The notes beneath the pieces are model-generated. The model worked only from the letters and a program-made list of their open reading frames with translations, was not told the origin of the DNA and did not search any database. From Alistipes sp. (lineage in GTDB: Bacteria; Bacteroidota; Bacteroidia; Bacteroidales; Rikenellaceae), in NCBI GenBank assembly GCA_021202985.1, contig JAJQCA010000049.1:1-64000 (forward strand): a stretch of DNA of 64,000 bases, read 5' to 3'. Shown here one piece after another: positions 44,134 to 52,603 of this stretch. Position numbers and translations under genes: made by a program. Position 1 is the stretch's first letter; each line of letters opens with the position of its first letter.

Positions 44134-44180
44134 ATACCTTCCTCGCCGGCGTTTAATTCCCGGCAAATGTACGGCCCGGG

Positions 44181-44212
44181 TGTGTACGGTAACGGTATTT
44201 TTTCTAATTTTG
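44181..44212 (+). promoter_or_regulatory. Promoter of efp
   Basis: TGTG (44181-44184), 20 nt, TAATTTTG (44205-44212). The -7 element is perfect, the -33 element weak. Confidence 0.55.
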
Positions 44213-44241
44213 CAACCTGAACTATCAAATAAAACAATACA

Positions 44242-44811
44242 ATGGCAACAACCGCAGATATCAAGAACGGAATGTGTATAGAGCTTAACGGCAAAACATA
44301 CAGTATCGTGGAATTCCAGCATGTCAAACCGGGCAAAGGTCCCGCTTTCGTCCGCACCAAACTCAAAAACCTGGAGAACGGCCGCGTGGTGGACAATACC
44401 TTCTCGGCCGGTGAGAAAATCGAACCGGTGAGGGTCGAGAGGCGGCCCTACCAGTTCCTCTACGACGACGATATGGGCAGTAACTTCATGCATACCGAAA
44501 CGTTCGAACAGATATCCATAAACAAGGACCTTATTAACAACGCCGATTTGATGCAGGAGGGCCAGATTGTGGAGGTTATGTTCCACACCGAGAAGGAGAC
44601 CGTACTCTCGGCCGAACTACCCCCAATCGTGGAGATGGAGATAACGTACACCGAGCCGGGTGTGAAGGGCGACACCGCGTCGACCAATTCGTTGAAGCCC
44701 GCCACGGTAAATACCGGTGCTACGATACGTGTACCGCTATTCATAAATACCGGCGAGAAAATCCGGGTGGACACGCGTACGCGCGAATATTACGAGAGGA
44801 TTAAGCAATAG
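44242..44811 (+). CDS. efp: Translation elongation factor P
   Basis: Rescues ribosomes stalled at polyproline. 189 residues, the normal size, three OB-like domains. The loop that enters the peptidyl-transferase centre carries Lys32 in KPGKGPAF; the modification enzyme is not in the window. The C-terminal signature [21 protein letters not shown] is intact, apart from the family's usual variation. Single gene with its own promoter and a terminator at 44853-44886. Confidence 0.97.
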   Translation: MATTADIKNGMCIELNGKTYSIVEFQHVKPGKGPAFVRTKLKNLENGRVVDNTFSAGEKIEPVRVERRPYQFLYDDDMGSNFMHTETFEQISINKDLINNADLMQEGQIVEVMFHTEKETVLSAELPPIVEMEITYTEPGVKGDTASTNSLKPATVNTGATIRVPLFINTGEKIRVDTRTREYYERIKQ

Positions 44812-44852
44812 CGCCGCAAGGCAGCTTGCCCGGAAGGTAAGCCCGCAACAGA

Positions 44853-44886
44853 GAGGGGAAGGCCTGCCGCGGTCTTCCCTTTTTAT
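44853..44886 (+). terminator. Terminator of efp
   Basis: AGGGGAAG pairs with CTTCCCT around a GCC/GC-rich inner loop, followed by TTTTTAT. Confidence 0.7.
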
Positions 44887-44925
44887 AATTCGTATCCCCA
44901 AATAAAATTTTAAACCCGTATAAGT

Positions 44926-45768
44926 ATGAAGAAATTATTTACCCTTAGCGTCATGGCCTGCGCATTGGCCCTCGTTTCCTGCGGAGGAGAGCAGGAAGAA
45001 CACAAAATCCGGTTCGGTTCGGAATGGCACGAGCTGAAAGGAAGTCCGCGCACCATTCTCGAGACCGCGCTCGATCTGGAGGGTATCCCGGCAGGACAGG
45101 CCGGGGACACAATCTACGTCATGGCCACATACTACCTCCCGAACGGTAAAATCGTTACACGCGAATATTTCGACTACATCGATGAAGACGAAGACTATAC
45201 CATTGTATACGAGTACGACGATAACGACCGGATGGTGCGCTCGGTATATACCGACCACCACGACCAGGACGGCTCGTTCTGGAGCACCTACACCTGGAAG
45301 GGCGGGATGATAACCCGGGTGGAGAACCTCGACGAGGACGGCATGTTCAGTTACTACAAGTATACGTATAAAGGCAATAAGGAAGTCTCCTCCGGTTATT
45401 ACAGCGGGGTCGGGGTGAAGCACCAGCAGGTGGATACCGAATGGGACGGGGACCGCGTTGTAAAACAGACCCAGAAGAGCGACGGCTCGGAGATTGTCCG
45501 CACCATAGCATACCCGGCCGACCGTACCGAGTTCATTACCGTTAACGGGTTCGGTCCGGAAGACGAAGGCCTGTCGCTGGAAATAACAGTGACCTACGAC
45601 GAGGACGGTAAATTCACCTCATATACCCGCAGTAGCGAAGACGGCGAGCTGGTTCTCAACTATTCATACGAATACGACGAAACGGGCAACTGGACCAGAA
45701 GAACAGTCACTTACGGCGACGACGACGAACTTTACCGGGTGGATACACGGGTAATAACCTATTATTAA
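44926..45768 (+). CDS. Hypothetical lipoprotein with YD-like repeats
   Basis: 280 residues; signal peptide with lipobox (LVSC, Cys20). The mature part is acidic and made of repeated beta motifs with a Tyr-Glu-Tyr-Asp pattern (VYEYDDNDRMVRS, SYEYDETGNWTRR), like the RHS/YD repeats in Bacteroidetes DUF-type lipoproteins. Function unknown; it may bind a surface partner. Single gene ending at a strong bidirectional hairpin. Confidence 0.8.
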   Translation: MKKLFTLSVMACALALVSCGGEQEEHKIRFGSEWHELKGSPRTILETALDLEGIPAGQAGDTIYVMATYYLPNGKIVTREYFDYIDEDEDYTIVYEYDDNDRMVRSVYTDHHDQDGSFWSTYTWKGGMITRVENLDEDGMFSYYKYTYKGNKEVSSGYYSGVGVKHQQVDTEWDGDRVVKQTQKSDGSEIVRTIAYPADRTEFITVNGFGPEDEGLSLEITVTYDEDGKFTSYTRSSEDGELVLNYSYEYDETGNWTRRTVTYGDDDELYRVDTRVITYY

Positions 45769-45819
45769 ACAACCTCCGTGGGGATTAACTTGAATCCCCG
45801 TGTAAGTTACTTAACAAAA

Positions 45820-45851
45820 AACAACCCTGCCGGGAAACCGGCAGGGTTGTT
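45820..45851. terminator. Bidirectional terminator
   Basis: A 14-bp perfect stem (45820-45833 and 45838-45851) with a GAAA tetraloop, flanked by A and T runs. It ends both the lipoprotein gene and the convergent PL9-like gene. Confidence 0.92.
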
Positions 45852-45864
45852 TTATAAGGTCGGT

Positions 45865-47685
45865 TTACTGGAAGCAACCCAGGGTTGTTCCCGTATAGTC
45901 GAAGCCCAGCACTTCCCCGGCGCCGATAAGCTGGCTGCCGGGAGCCGGGCGCAGGAAATCGATGTCGGGAAGGCTTCCGTCAGCCTTTCGGGGAGCCATA
46001 AGCTCGCCCGGGTCGAGGCTTACGAAATCGGCGTCGGTAAGGTCCATCTCAACCGGATAGAACGAATTTATCCCCACTTCGCACTCGTCGAAATCTATGT
46101 TGATAAGGTGCTGGCCGGTGCGCCGCGGTTCGTAGGAAACATTGTTTTTTATAATGTGTCCATAGCCTTCCGGCCTGTCGTACACGTTTTCAGGGGCGTC
46201 CCGGTTGAGCATATTGAAATTGCTCGGGTTCGCCATTGCGGTATTGTTATACCACTCGATACCGCCGAGGTGGTGGTTGGAGTAGAAACCCTGGTTGAGG
46301 TTATAATATGCCAGGCACCCCCTTACGGTATGCATCGGAACTACGTCTATGGTCACAACTCCGCTCAGGCCGTAACCCCCGGCTTTGAACCCGGAACCGT
46401 CGCCGGCGTTGTCCATCGTACCGGGCTGGTAGCCGTTATAGAAGGACCAGCAGTTTTCAAATATCACGGGAGCGAAACAGTTTATCAGGTCGAAACCGTC
46501 GTCGCTGTTCCACCATGCACGGCAGCCGCGGAAGACGTTCCCCACGTGGTTGGCATTGGGTACATGGGCGCCGAAACCGTCCACGTTGCCGCCGTAGGCA
46601 CCTTCCGAGAAGTTGTCGTAATTGTTATAGGCGTCGCAGTTGAGGATAAGGTTGTTCATTCCCCTGGTAAGGTAGAAACCGATAGCCATTCCGTCGTGCA
46701 TCGCGAGATTCTCGTAGATATTGTAGTTGCCGCCGTCGTTGCGGAAGCATTCCGACTGGGTATGGCCGGTAACTACCACCTGAGTTCCCACGATTTCGAA
46801 ATTCTTGAAATGGTAATAGCTCCGGTCCACATAAAATGCTATGACCCTCTTCACCGGTTCCGGCCTCACCCGTGACATGTCGATTACGGGCCGCTCACCT
46901 TCGTAACCCCAGATATTGATCGGGGCTTCCGCCGTTCCGGATACTTTGCCACCGGCGGTGGATATGTCGAAAACGTATACCCAGGTATTATCCTCGCGGG
47001 TGATATCGTCGTTGGTCATGTAATAGGTTCCTTCACGGATATAGATGGTCTGGCCCGGCTGGACCACGGAAAGGGCATGGTTAAGCGATGCGAAAGGGGC
47101 ATCGATGGTGCCGGGATTGGTGTCGTCCCCGCCCACGGCTACGAAATAGCTGTTGGTTTCGTCGCCCGGAACCCAGTTTGCATAGAGGGTCATATCGGCC
47201 GTAACCACATCGTTTTCGAAATCCCACTCATATTCGTATTCGGCTTCGGTAAACCACCCGGCCAGCGAGTAACCGGCCAATTCCGGATCGTCGGGCCGCG
47301 GTACGGTTTCCCCCTCCGCAACGAGTTTGTCTTCCACCTGGCTGCCGCTTCCGGTATGGAACGAAACGGTGTAATAGGTGACCGAGTTGTCCAGCCAGTA
47401 TGCGTACAAGGTCAAATCGGATGTTACCACGTCGCTTTCGAAATCCCATTCGTTTGCAAAGGTCGATTCCCGGAACCAACCTGCGAACGTGTAGCCCTCC
47501 CTGGTCGGATCGGTCGGCTTTGAAATCCTGCCTCCCTGCGCCACGATCTGGGAGGTAACTTCGCTGCCGCCCTGCGAATCGAAGGTAACCGTGCAGGTCC
47601 GTACCTCGTCTTCGGAATCGTTACACCCGCCTGCCAGCAGACCCATTGTAAGGGCTACCGACAAATAAAATAGAAATCTTTTCAT
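45865..47685 (-). CDS. Beta-helix lipoprotein, PL9-like, with InlB-type repeats
   Basis: 606 residues; lipobox AGGC (Cys21). Two Listeria-Bacteroides (InlB B-type/Flg_new) repeats cover about 30-96 and 104-172, each ending GYxxAGWF ... LTLYAYW or LYANW. From about 180 the chain is a right-handed beta helix beginning FVAVGGDDTNPGTIDAPF. Blocks NVDGFGAHVP, CRAWWNSDDGFDLINC and GSGFKAGGYG follow, as in the PL9 pectate-lyase family, where such Asp residues bind calcium. A surface-anchored pectin or rhamnogalacturonan lyase is likely, but no SusC/SusD pair is nearby. Activity is inference. Confidence 0.85.
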   Translation of the reverse strand: MKRFLFYLSVALTMGLLAGGCNDSEDEVRTCTVTFDSQGGSEVTSQIVAQGGRISKPTDPTREGYTFAGWFRESTFANEWDFESDVVTSDLTLYAYWLDNSVTYYTVSFHTGSGSQVEDKLVAEGETVPRPDDPELAGYSLAGWFTEAEYEYEWDFENDVVTADMTLYANWVPGDETNSYFVAVGGDDTNPGTIDAPFASLNHALSVVQPGQTIYIREGTYYMTNDDITREDNTWVYVFDISTAGGKVSGTAEAPINIWGYEGERPVIDMSRVRPEPVKRVIAFYVDRSYYHFKNFEIVGTQVVVTGHTQSECFRNDGGNYNIYENLAMHDGMAIGFYLTRGMNNLILNCDAYNNYDNFSEGAYGGNVDGFGAHVPNANHVGNVFRGCRAWWNSDDGFDLINCFAPVIFENCWSFYNGYQPGTMDNAGDGSGFKAGGYGLSGVVTIDVVPMHTVRGCLAYYNLNQGFYSNHHLGGIEWYNNTAMANPSNFNMLNRDAPENVYDRPEGYGHIIKNNVSYEPRRTGQHLINIDFDECEVGINSFYPVEMDLTDADFVSLDPGELMAPRKADGSLPDIDFLRPAPGSQLIGAGEVLGFDYTGTTLGCFQ

Positions 47686-47970
47686 TTGGATAGTTTTTAG
47701 TTAGGTTAATTCTCTTATTATTTGGTAATAAGATTCTATTGTATAATCCTAATTAATAAAATATTGTGTGCTACGGGCGAATTGTTATACTTGTTTCGGG
47801 TTGTAATGTAATGTAGGTCAGATATTAAGGTGTTACTAAATTAGTTGGAACTCGTCTCCCCGGCCTGTCTTTCCGTTCAAATACCTGCAATAAATAATAC
47901 ACAAACTCAATACTTACTAAAGTGTCAGCGAGCCGGATAGTCTCCAATTTCCCCGTGAAGCTATTCAATA
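47686..47970. other. AT-rich control region upstream of the PL9-like gene
   Basis: About 285 bp, much more AT-rich than its surroundings. No gene and no clear full promoter found; it probably carries regulatory sites for the minus-strand lyase gene. It is bounded on the right by the sdhB terminator. Confidence 0.4.
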
Positions 47971-48014
47971 AAAGAGCGAGACGGCCCTCTTTAACGGGAG
48001 CCGTCTCGCTCTTT
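47971..48014 (-). terminator. Terminator of the sdhCAB operon
   Basis: A 15-bp stem (AAAGAGCGAGACGGC and its complement) around a 14-nt loop, with a T-rich exit leftward (complement of the A run before 47971). Confidence 0.85.
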
Positions 48015-48029
48015 CGTAAATCAAGTACT

Positions 48030-48773
48030 TTAGTCCTGGAACTTCGCCGACAGGAACTCCCGGTTGAGGCGGGCGATATGGGTCAGCGAAATCAGTTTCG
48101 GGCACTCGGCCTCGCAGGCACCAATGTTGGTACAGTTGCCGAAGCCCAGCTCGTCCATCTTGGCGACCATCGCCTTGGCCCTGAGCGAACCCTCGACGCG
48201 GCCCTGCGGAAGTTTCGCAAGCGACGAAACCCTCGCCGCCACGAACAGCATGGCCGAACCGTTCTTGCACGTCGCCGCGCAGGCTCCGCAGCCTATACAG
48301 GCCGCCGCATCCATACTCTCGTCGGCGTCGGGCTTCGGAATGGGTATGGCGTTGCCGTCGGGCACCCCGCCGGTGTTCACCGAGACGAAACCGCCGGCCT
48401 GCAATATCTTATCGTAGGCGCTGCGGTCCACGGCGAGGTCCTTGATCACCGGGAACGCGGCGCTGCGCCACGGCTCGATGGTGATGGTATCCCCGTCCTT
48501 GAATTTGCGCATGTGGAGCTGGCAGGTGGTGATCTCGCTGTCCGGCCCGTGTGCACGGCCGTTTATATGTAGCGAACACATACCGCAGATACCCTCGCGG
48601 CAGTCATGGTCGAACACTATCGGCTCCTTACCCTCGTGGATAAGGTTATTGTTCAGTATGTCGAGCATTTCGAGGAACGAACTGTCGGGCGATACATCCT
48701 TTACGGTGTAGGTCTCGAACGCTCCGCTTGCCTTGGCGTTTTTCTGACGCCATATCTTTAATGTCAGATTCAT
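48030..48773 (-). CDS. sdhB: Succinate dehydrogenase/fumarate reductase iron-sulfur subunit
   Basis: 247 residues, carrying electrons between the flavin and the membrane subunit. Cluster motifs: CREGICGMC (2Fe-2S), [11 protein letters not shown] and [12 protein letters not shown] (4Fe-4S and 3Fe-4S). The last gene of the operon sdhC-sdhA-sdhB, with a strong terminator behind it. In Bacteroidales this enzyme mainly reduces fumarate in anaerobic respiration. Confidence 0.96.
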   Translation of the reverse strand: MNLTLKIWRQKNAKASGAFETYTVKDVSPDSSFLEMLDILNNNLIHEGKEPIVFDHDCREGICGMCSLHINGRAHGPDSEITTCQLHMRKFKDGDTITIEPWRSAAFPVIKDLAVDRSAYDKILQAGGFVSVNTGGVPDGNAIPIPKPDADESMDAAACIGCGACAATCKNGSAMLFVAARVSSLAKLPQGRVEGSLRAKAMVAKMDELGFGNCTNIGACEAECPKLISLTHIARLNREFLSAKFQD

Positions 48774-48850
48774 TTTTCTAATCGTTAAAATATTTTAGAC
48801 ACTTGCCTCCGGACGGGCTTTGCGGCCCATCCGTGGCACGTTCGAACCGT

Positions 48851-50794
48851 TTAGTCCTTATAGTTCCTTTGGGCTACCTTGATGGCTTCAAATCCGAGCT
48901 GCTCCTTGTGAAGCACCGGTTCGGCGTTGTCGCCTTTATATTCCCATACGGCTACGTACGAGTAATTCTCGTCGTCACGCAGGGCCTCGCCCTCGGGGGT
49001 CTGGTACTCGACGCGGAAGTGGCCGCCGCACGATTCGTTGCGGTTCAGGGCATCCTTGGCCATCAGTTCGCCCAGTTCAAGGAAGTCGGCAAGTCGGAGG
49101 GCTTTTTCGAGCTCCTGGTTGAATTCGTCGTTCGTCCCAGCCACGCGTACATCCTTCCAAAACTCTTCGCGAAGAGCCTTTATTTCGACCATAGCCTTCT
49201 CGAGCGACTCTTTAGAGCGGGCCATACCCACATTGTCCCACATGATGTTACCCAGTTTCTTGTGGATATCGTCGACCGACTGTGATCCGTTGATGGAAAG
49301 CAGTTTCTCGATTTTGGCCTTGATAGCCTTTTCCGCCTCGTCGAACGCCGGAGCGTGTATGTCTACTTTGGGCGACTGAATCTCTTTAGATAGATAGTCC
49401 CCTATGGTGTAGGGAAGCACGAAATAACCGTCGGCAAGACCCTGCATCAGGGCCGAAGCGCCGAGGCGGTTCGCCCCGTGGTCGGAGAAGTTAGCCTCGC
49501 CTATCGAGTAGAGGCCCGGTATGGTGGTCATAAGGTTGTAGTCCACCCATGTTCCGCCCATCGTGTAGTGCACGGCCGGGTAAATCATCATAGGCTCGTG
49601 GTACGGGTTAACGTCGGTAATTTTCTCATACATTTGGAAAAGGTTACCGTAACGGGCCCGGATAACGTCCTCGCCGAGACGTTCGATAGCAGTCTTGAAA
49701 TCGAGGAACACGGCAAGGCCGGTTTCGTTCACACCGAATCCGGCGTCGCAGCGCTCTTTGGCCGCGCGCGATGCCACGTCGCGGGGAACCAGGTTCCCGA
49801 AAGCCGGGTAGCGGCGCTCGAGGTAGTAATCCCTGTCCTCTTCGGCTATATCCGACGGCTTCTTGGTTTTCGAACGGATGGCTTCCACGTCCTCCTTTTT
49901 CTTAGGCACCCATATACGGCCGTCGTTGCGAAGCGACTCCGACATTAGGGTCAGCTTGCTCTGCTGCGTGCCGTGCACCGGGATACAGGTCGGGTGTATC
50001 TGGGTGAAACAGGGGTTGGCGAAGAACGCGCCCTTCTTGTATGCCTGCCATGCCACCGACCCGTTGGAGTTCATGGCGTTGGTCGAGAGGAAGAACACAT
50101 TGCCGTAACCGCCGGTGGCCATAACCACCGCATGGGCGCCGAATCGCTCTATCTCGCCGGTAACCAGGTTGCGGGCGATAATGCCCCGTGCCTGCCCGTC
50201 GATAAGCACGATGTCGAGTATTTCGTGGCGCGGGAAGCTCTTCACGCTTCCTTTGGCTATCTGGCGGTTGAGGGCTGCGTAGGCTCCGAGGAGGAGCTGC
50301 TGGCCCGTCTGGCCGCGGGCGTAGAACGTACGCGACACCTGCGCACCCCCGAACGAGCGGTTGTCCAAGAGGCCGCCATAATCCCTTGCGAAAGGCACGC
50401 CCTGCGCCACGCACTGGTCGATGATGTTGTTCGACACCTCGGCAAGACGGTAAACGTTCGCCTCGCGGGCGCGGTAGTCTCCCCCCTTGATTGTGTCGTA
50501 GAAGAGGCGGAATACAGAGTCGTTGTCGTTCTGGTAGTTTTTCGCGGCGTTGATACCCCCCTGCGCTGCTATGGAGTGCGCGCGGCGCGGGGAGTCGGAA
50601 ATGCAGAATATCTTTACGTTATAACCCAGTTCGCCGAGCGACGCGGCTGCCGAAGCGCCGCCGAGGCCGGTTCCGATAACGATTATATCGAGTTTACGTT
50701 TGTTGGCAGGGCTGACGACCTTTATTTCAGCCTTATGTTTGCTCCACTTGTCGGCCACGGGACCGGCAGGGATCTTCGATTCTATTGTTGCCAT
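48851..50794 (-). CDS. sdhA: Succinate dehydrogenase/fumarate reductase flavoprotein subunit
   Basis: 647 residues from ATG 50794 (a TTG 7 codons upstream is not needed). The FAD-binding Rossmann motif is [15 protein letters not shown], the covalent FAD His is in [14 protein letters not shown], and the substrate-site blocks THPTCIP-like (QIHPTCIP) and VHYTMGG are present. It interconverts fumarate and succinate. The gene follows sdhC by 40 bp and precedes sdhB by 77 bp. The three-subunit layout with a single cytochrome b is that of the type B enzymes of Bacteroidetes. Confidence 0.97.
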   Translation of the reverse strand: MATIESKIPAGPVADKWSKHKAEIKVVSPANKRKLDIIVIGTGLGGASAAASLGELGYNVKIFCISDSPRRAHSIAAQGGINAAKNYQNDNDSVFRLFYDTIKGGDYRAREANVYRLAEVSNNIIDQCVAQGVPFARDYGGLLDNRSFGGAQVSRTFYARGQTGQQLLLGAYAALNRQIAKGSVKSFPRHEILDIVLIDGQARGIIARNLVTGEIERFGAHAVVMATGGYGNVFFLSTNAMNSNGSVAWQAYKKGAFFANPCFTQIHPTCIPVHGTQQSKLTLMSESLRNDGRIWVPKKKEDVEAIRSKTKKPSDIAEEDRDYYLERRYPAFGNLVPRDVASRAAKERCDAGFGVNETGLAVFLDFKTAIERLGEDVIRARYGNLFQMYEKITDVNPYHEPMMIYPAVHYTMGGTWVDYNLMTTIPGLYSIGEANFSDHGANRLGASALMQGLADGYFVLPYTIGDYLSKEIQSPKVDIHAPAFDEAEKAIKAKIEKLLSINGSQSVDDIHKKLGNIMWDNVGMARSKESLEKAMVEIKALREEFWKDVRVAGTNDEFNQELEKALRLADFLELGELMAKDALNRNESCGGHFRVEYQTPEGEALRDDENYSYVAVWEYKGDNAEPVLHKEQLGFEAIKVAQRNYKD

Positions 50795-50834
50795 ATCTGA
50801 TTGTTTGTTATCCAATGATTTATAGTCGGCCTGC

Positions 50835-51530
50835 TCAAGCCCCGCAAATTCCGTTGGCCCTCAGGAACGAAACCACGGCAATTGCCGCGAAACCAAGTAC
50901 GATTAGGGTAGCCAGGATGTTGGCAGTGATTTTCAGCCTCGGGTACCAGGTCTTGTTGGCCAACCCCGCCGACTGGAACATGCTCCATACGCCGTGGGTA
51001 AGGTGGAACCAGATTGCCCCGAACCATACGAGGTATACCACGAGGTAAACCCACGAACTGAAAATTTCACGCACCATCGCCACACCGTCCTGCGGATGGT
51101 GGCCGAAATTATTCTCATGTGCGCCGATTATCTCCACGAACTGCATATTCCACCAGAAATTCCAGAGGTGGATAACCAGGCCGAGGCAGATGATAAGCCC
51201 GAGGACGAACATGTTTTTGGACGCCCAGCTTACGCCTTCCTCCTTTACCGTCACGGCATAACGCTGCGAACCGCGCGCACGCCTGTTCTGAAGGGTGAGG
51301 ATAAGCGCGTAAACAACGTGCACCACCACTCCCAGGGCGAGGATAAGTGTCCCGATAAGAGCATACCAGTTGGCACCGAGGAACGATGTCACCAGATTGT
51401 AAGACTCCTCCGAAAAGAGCAGGGTCAGGTTCATCGCCAGGTGGAAAATCAGGAAGAGAACCAGAAACGCTCCTGAAACGCTCATGATGAGCTTCCTCCC
51501 GATAGACGAAGAGGTGAGGAAATTTCCCAT
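50835..51530 (-). CDS. sdhC: Succinate dehydrogenase/fumarate reductase cytochrome b subunit
   Basis: 231 residues with five transmembrane helices. Histidines in FHLAMN, VVHVVYA, VIHLWNF and FHLTHGVW are placed as in diheme type B subunits, which bind two hemes and menaquinone. It is the first gene of the operon, with a near-perfect promoter 93-124 bp upstream of the start. Confidence 0.95.
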   Translation of the reverse strand: MGNFLTSSSIGRKLIMSVSGAFLVLFLIFHLAMNLTLLFSEESYNLVTSFLGANWYALIGTLILALGVVVHVVYALILTLQNRRARGSQRYAVTVKEEGVSWASKNMFVLGLIICLGLVIHLWNFWWNMQFVEIIGAHENNFGHHPQDGVAMVREIFSSWVYLVVYLVWFGAIWFHLTHGVWSMFQSAGLANKTWYPRLKITANILATLIVLGFAAIAVVSFLRANGICGA

Positions 51531-51834
51531 AGAATAACAGTTTTATTTAATTGGTTTACTTTTAATTACAAACTGTTCCGGAAGGCGCGGGGTAAGCCAT
51601 TGCCCACGCACGGTCCAAGCTGCAAAGTTATCTTATTGTTTGTAAAATAACAATGTTTAAAGCGATTTTATATTCTCCTCCAAACCAGTTACGCAAATCG
51701 TAAAAGAAAGCCCGGCCGGACAGAAAATCCACAAAATTGCGAAAAACGTAAAACGTATTACAATAGTTGTTATATTTGTTATCGAGAACCTATATTCAAT
51801 ATTGTATTTCTGAACAAACCTTGGGGGGTTAAAC
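51531..51834. other. Divergent promoter region sdhC / 5-formyl-THF cyclo-ligase
   Basis: It contains the sdh promoter and, on the plus strand, TATATTTG at 51771-51778 as a possible -7 element for the cyclo-ligase gene. Otherwise AT-rich, with no gene. Confidence 0.5.
51623..51654 (-). promoter_or_regulatory. Promoter of the sdhCAB operon
   Basis: Minus strand ATTG (complement of 51651-51654), 20 nt, TAACTTTG (complement of 51623-51630). The leader is about 85 nt long. Confidence 0.75.
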
Positions 51835-52470
51835 ATGATTCTTACAAAAAAAAGGCGTCTGCGGCTCGGTATCCGGCAGCAGACGGCGCTGCTGTCACGG
51901 CAGGAAAAACTGAGCCAGTCGCAAACCGTTTTTTCAATCCTCGAGAAGACAACCGTTTTCCGTAAATCCCGCAACATCGGGTTTTTTTGGTCGCTCACCG
52001 ACGAACTTCCGACGCAGGATGTTATCCGTAAATGGGCCGGCCGCAAGAATATTTTCCTCCCGCGCACCGAGGGGGACGAAATGCATTTCGTACGATACCG
52101 GGAAGGGTGTGAGATGGAGGAGGGCGATTTCCGTATACTGGTCCCTGCCGGGGCCGACCGGATAGACCCGGCGGACCTCGATATAATTATCGTACCCGGT
52201 GTGGCGTTCGACTCGAATGGCCGCCGGCTGGGTAAGGGTAAGGGATACTACGACCGGTTTCTGGAGCGGCACGGCATATACACCGTGGGCGTCTGCTTTT
52301 ACCACCAGTTAATTGCAGAGGTCCCCTCCGAGCCGCACGACAGGCGGGTCGACATGGTGGTCTCTCCGGGCGGACTGCTGGTGAATACGGGTACTGCCGC
52401 GAAAGGAAAACCCTCGGACGGGGTTTGCCCTTCTCCGCGCGACCTTTGCCTTAAGGAGAGTCTGGCCTGA
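51835..52470 (+). CDS. 5-formyltetrahydrofolate cyclo-ligase
   Basis: 211 residues. It converts 5-formyl-THF to 5,10-methenyl-THF with ATP, recycling a dead-end folate. The N-terminal basic part (KKRRLRLGIRQQ) and the C-terminal block GVAFDSNGRRLGKGKGYYDRFL, read as VAFDSNGRRLG then GKGYYDRF, are family signatures. The last 20 residues extend beyond the usual end and are rich in Pro/Gly/Ser. Single gene followed by a shared hairpin terminator. Confidence 0.93.
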   Translation: MILTKKRRLRLGIRQQTALLSRQEKLSQSQTVFSILEKTTVFRKSRNIGFFWSLTDELPTQDVIRKWAGRKNIFLPRTEGDEMHFVRYREGCEMEEGDFRILVPAGADRIDPADLDIIIVPGVAFDSNGRRLGKGKGYYDRFLERHGIYTVGVCFYHQLIAEVPSEPHDRRVDMVVSPGGLLVNTGTAAKGKPSDGVCPSPRDLCLKESLA

Positions 52471-52506
52471 ACAGATAGTTTTATTCCGTACATCCGCTAT
52501 TATATA

Positions 52507-52533
52507 AAAGGCATCCCTCCCGGGGATGCCTTT
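52507..52533. terminator. Terminator between cyclo-ligase and GH2 genes
   Basis: An 11-bp stem (52507-52517 and 52523-52533) with a short loop, then GACTTTTTT on the plus side. It may also serve the convergent GH2 gene. Confidence 0.85.
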
Positions 52534-52603
52534 GACTTTTTTATGACGTTGTAAGTGATTGTGTTATGCGGCTCTTAAAATTGTTGCCGTCTCCGCGGCC
52601 GGG

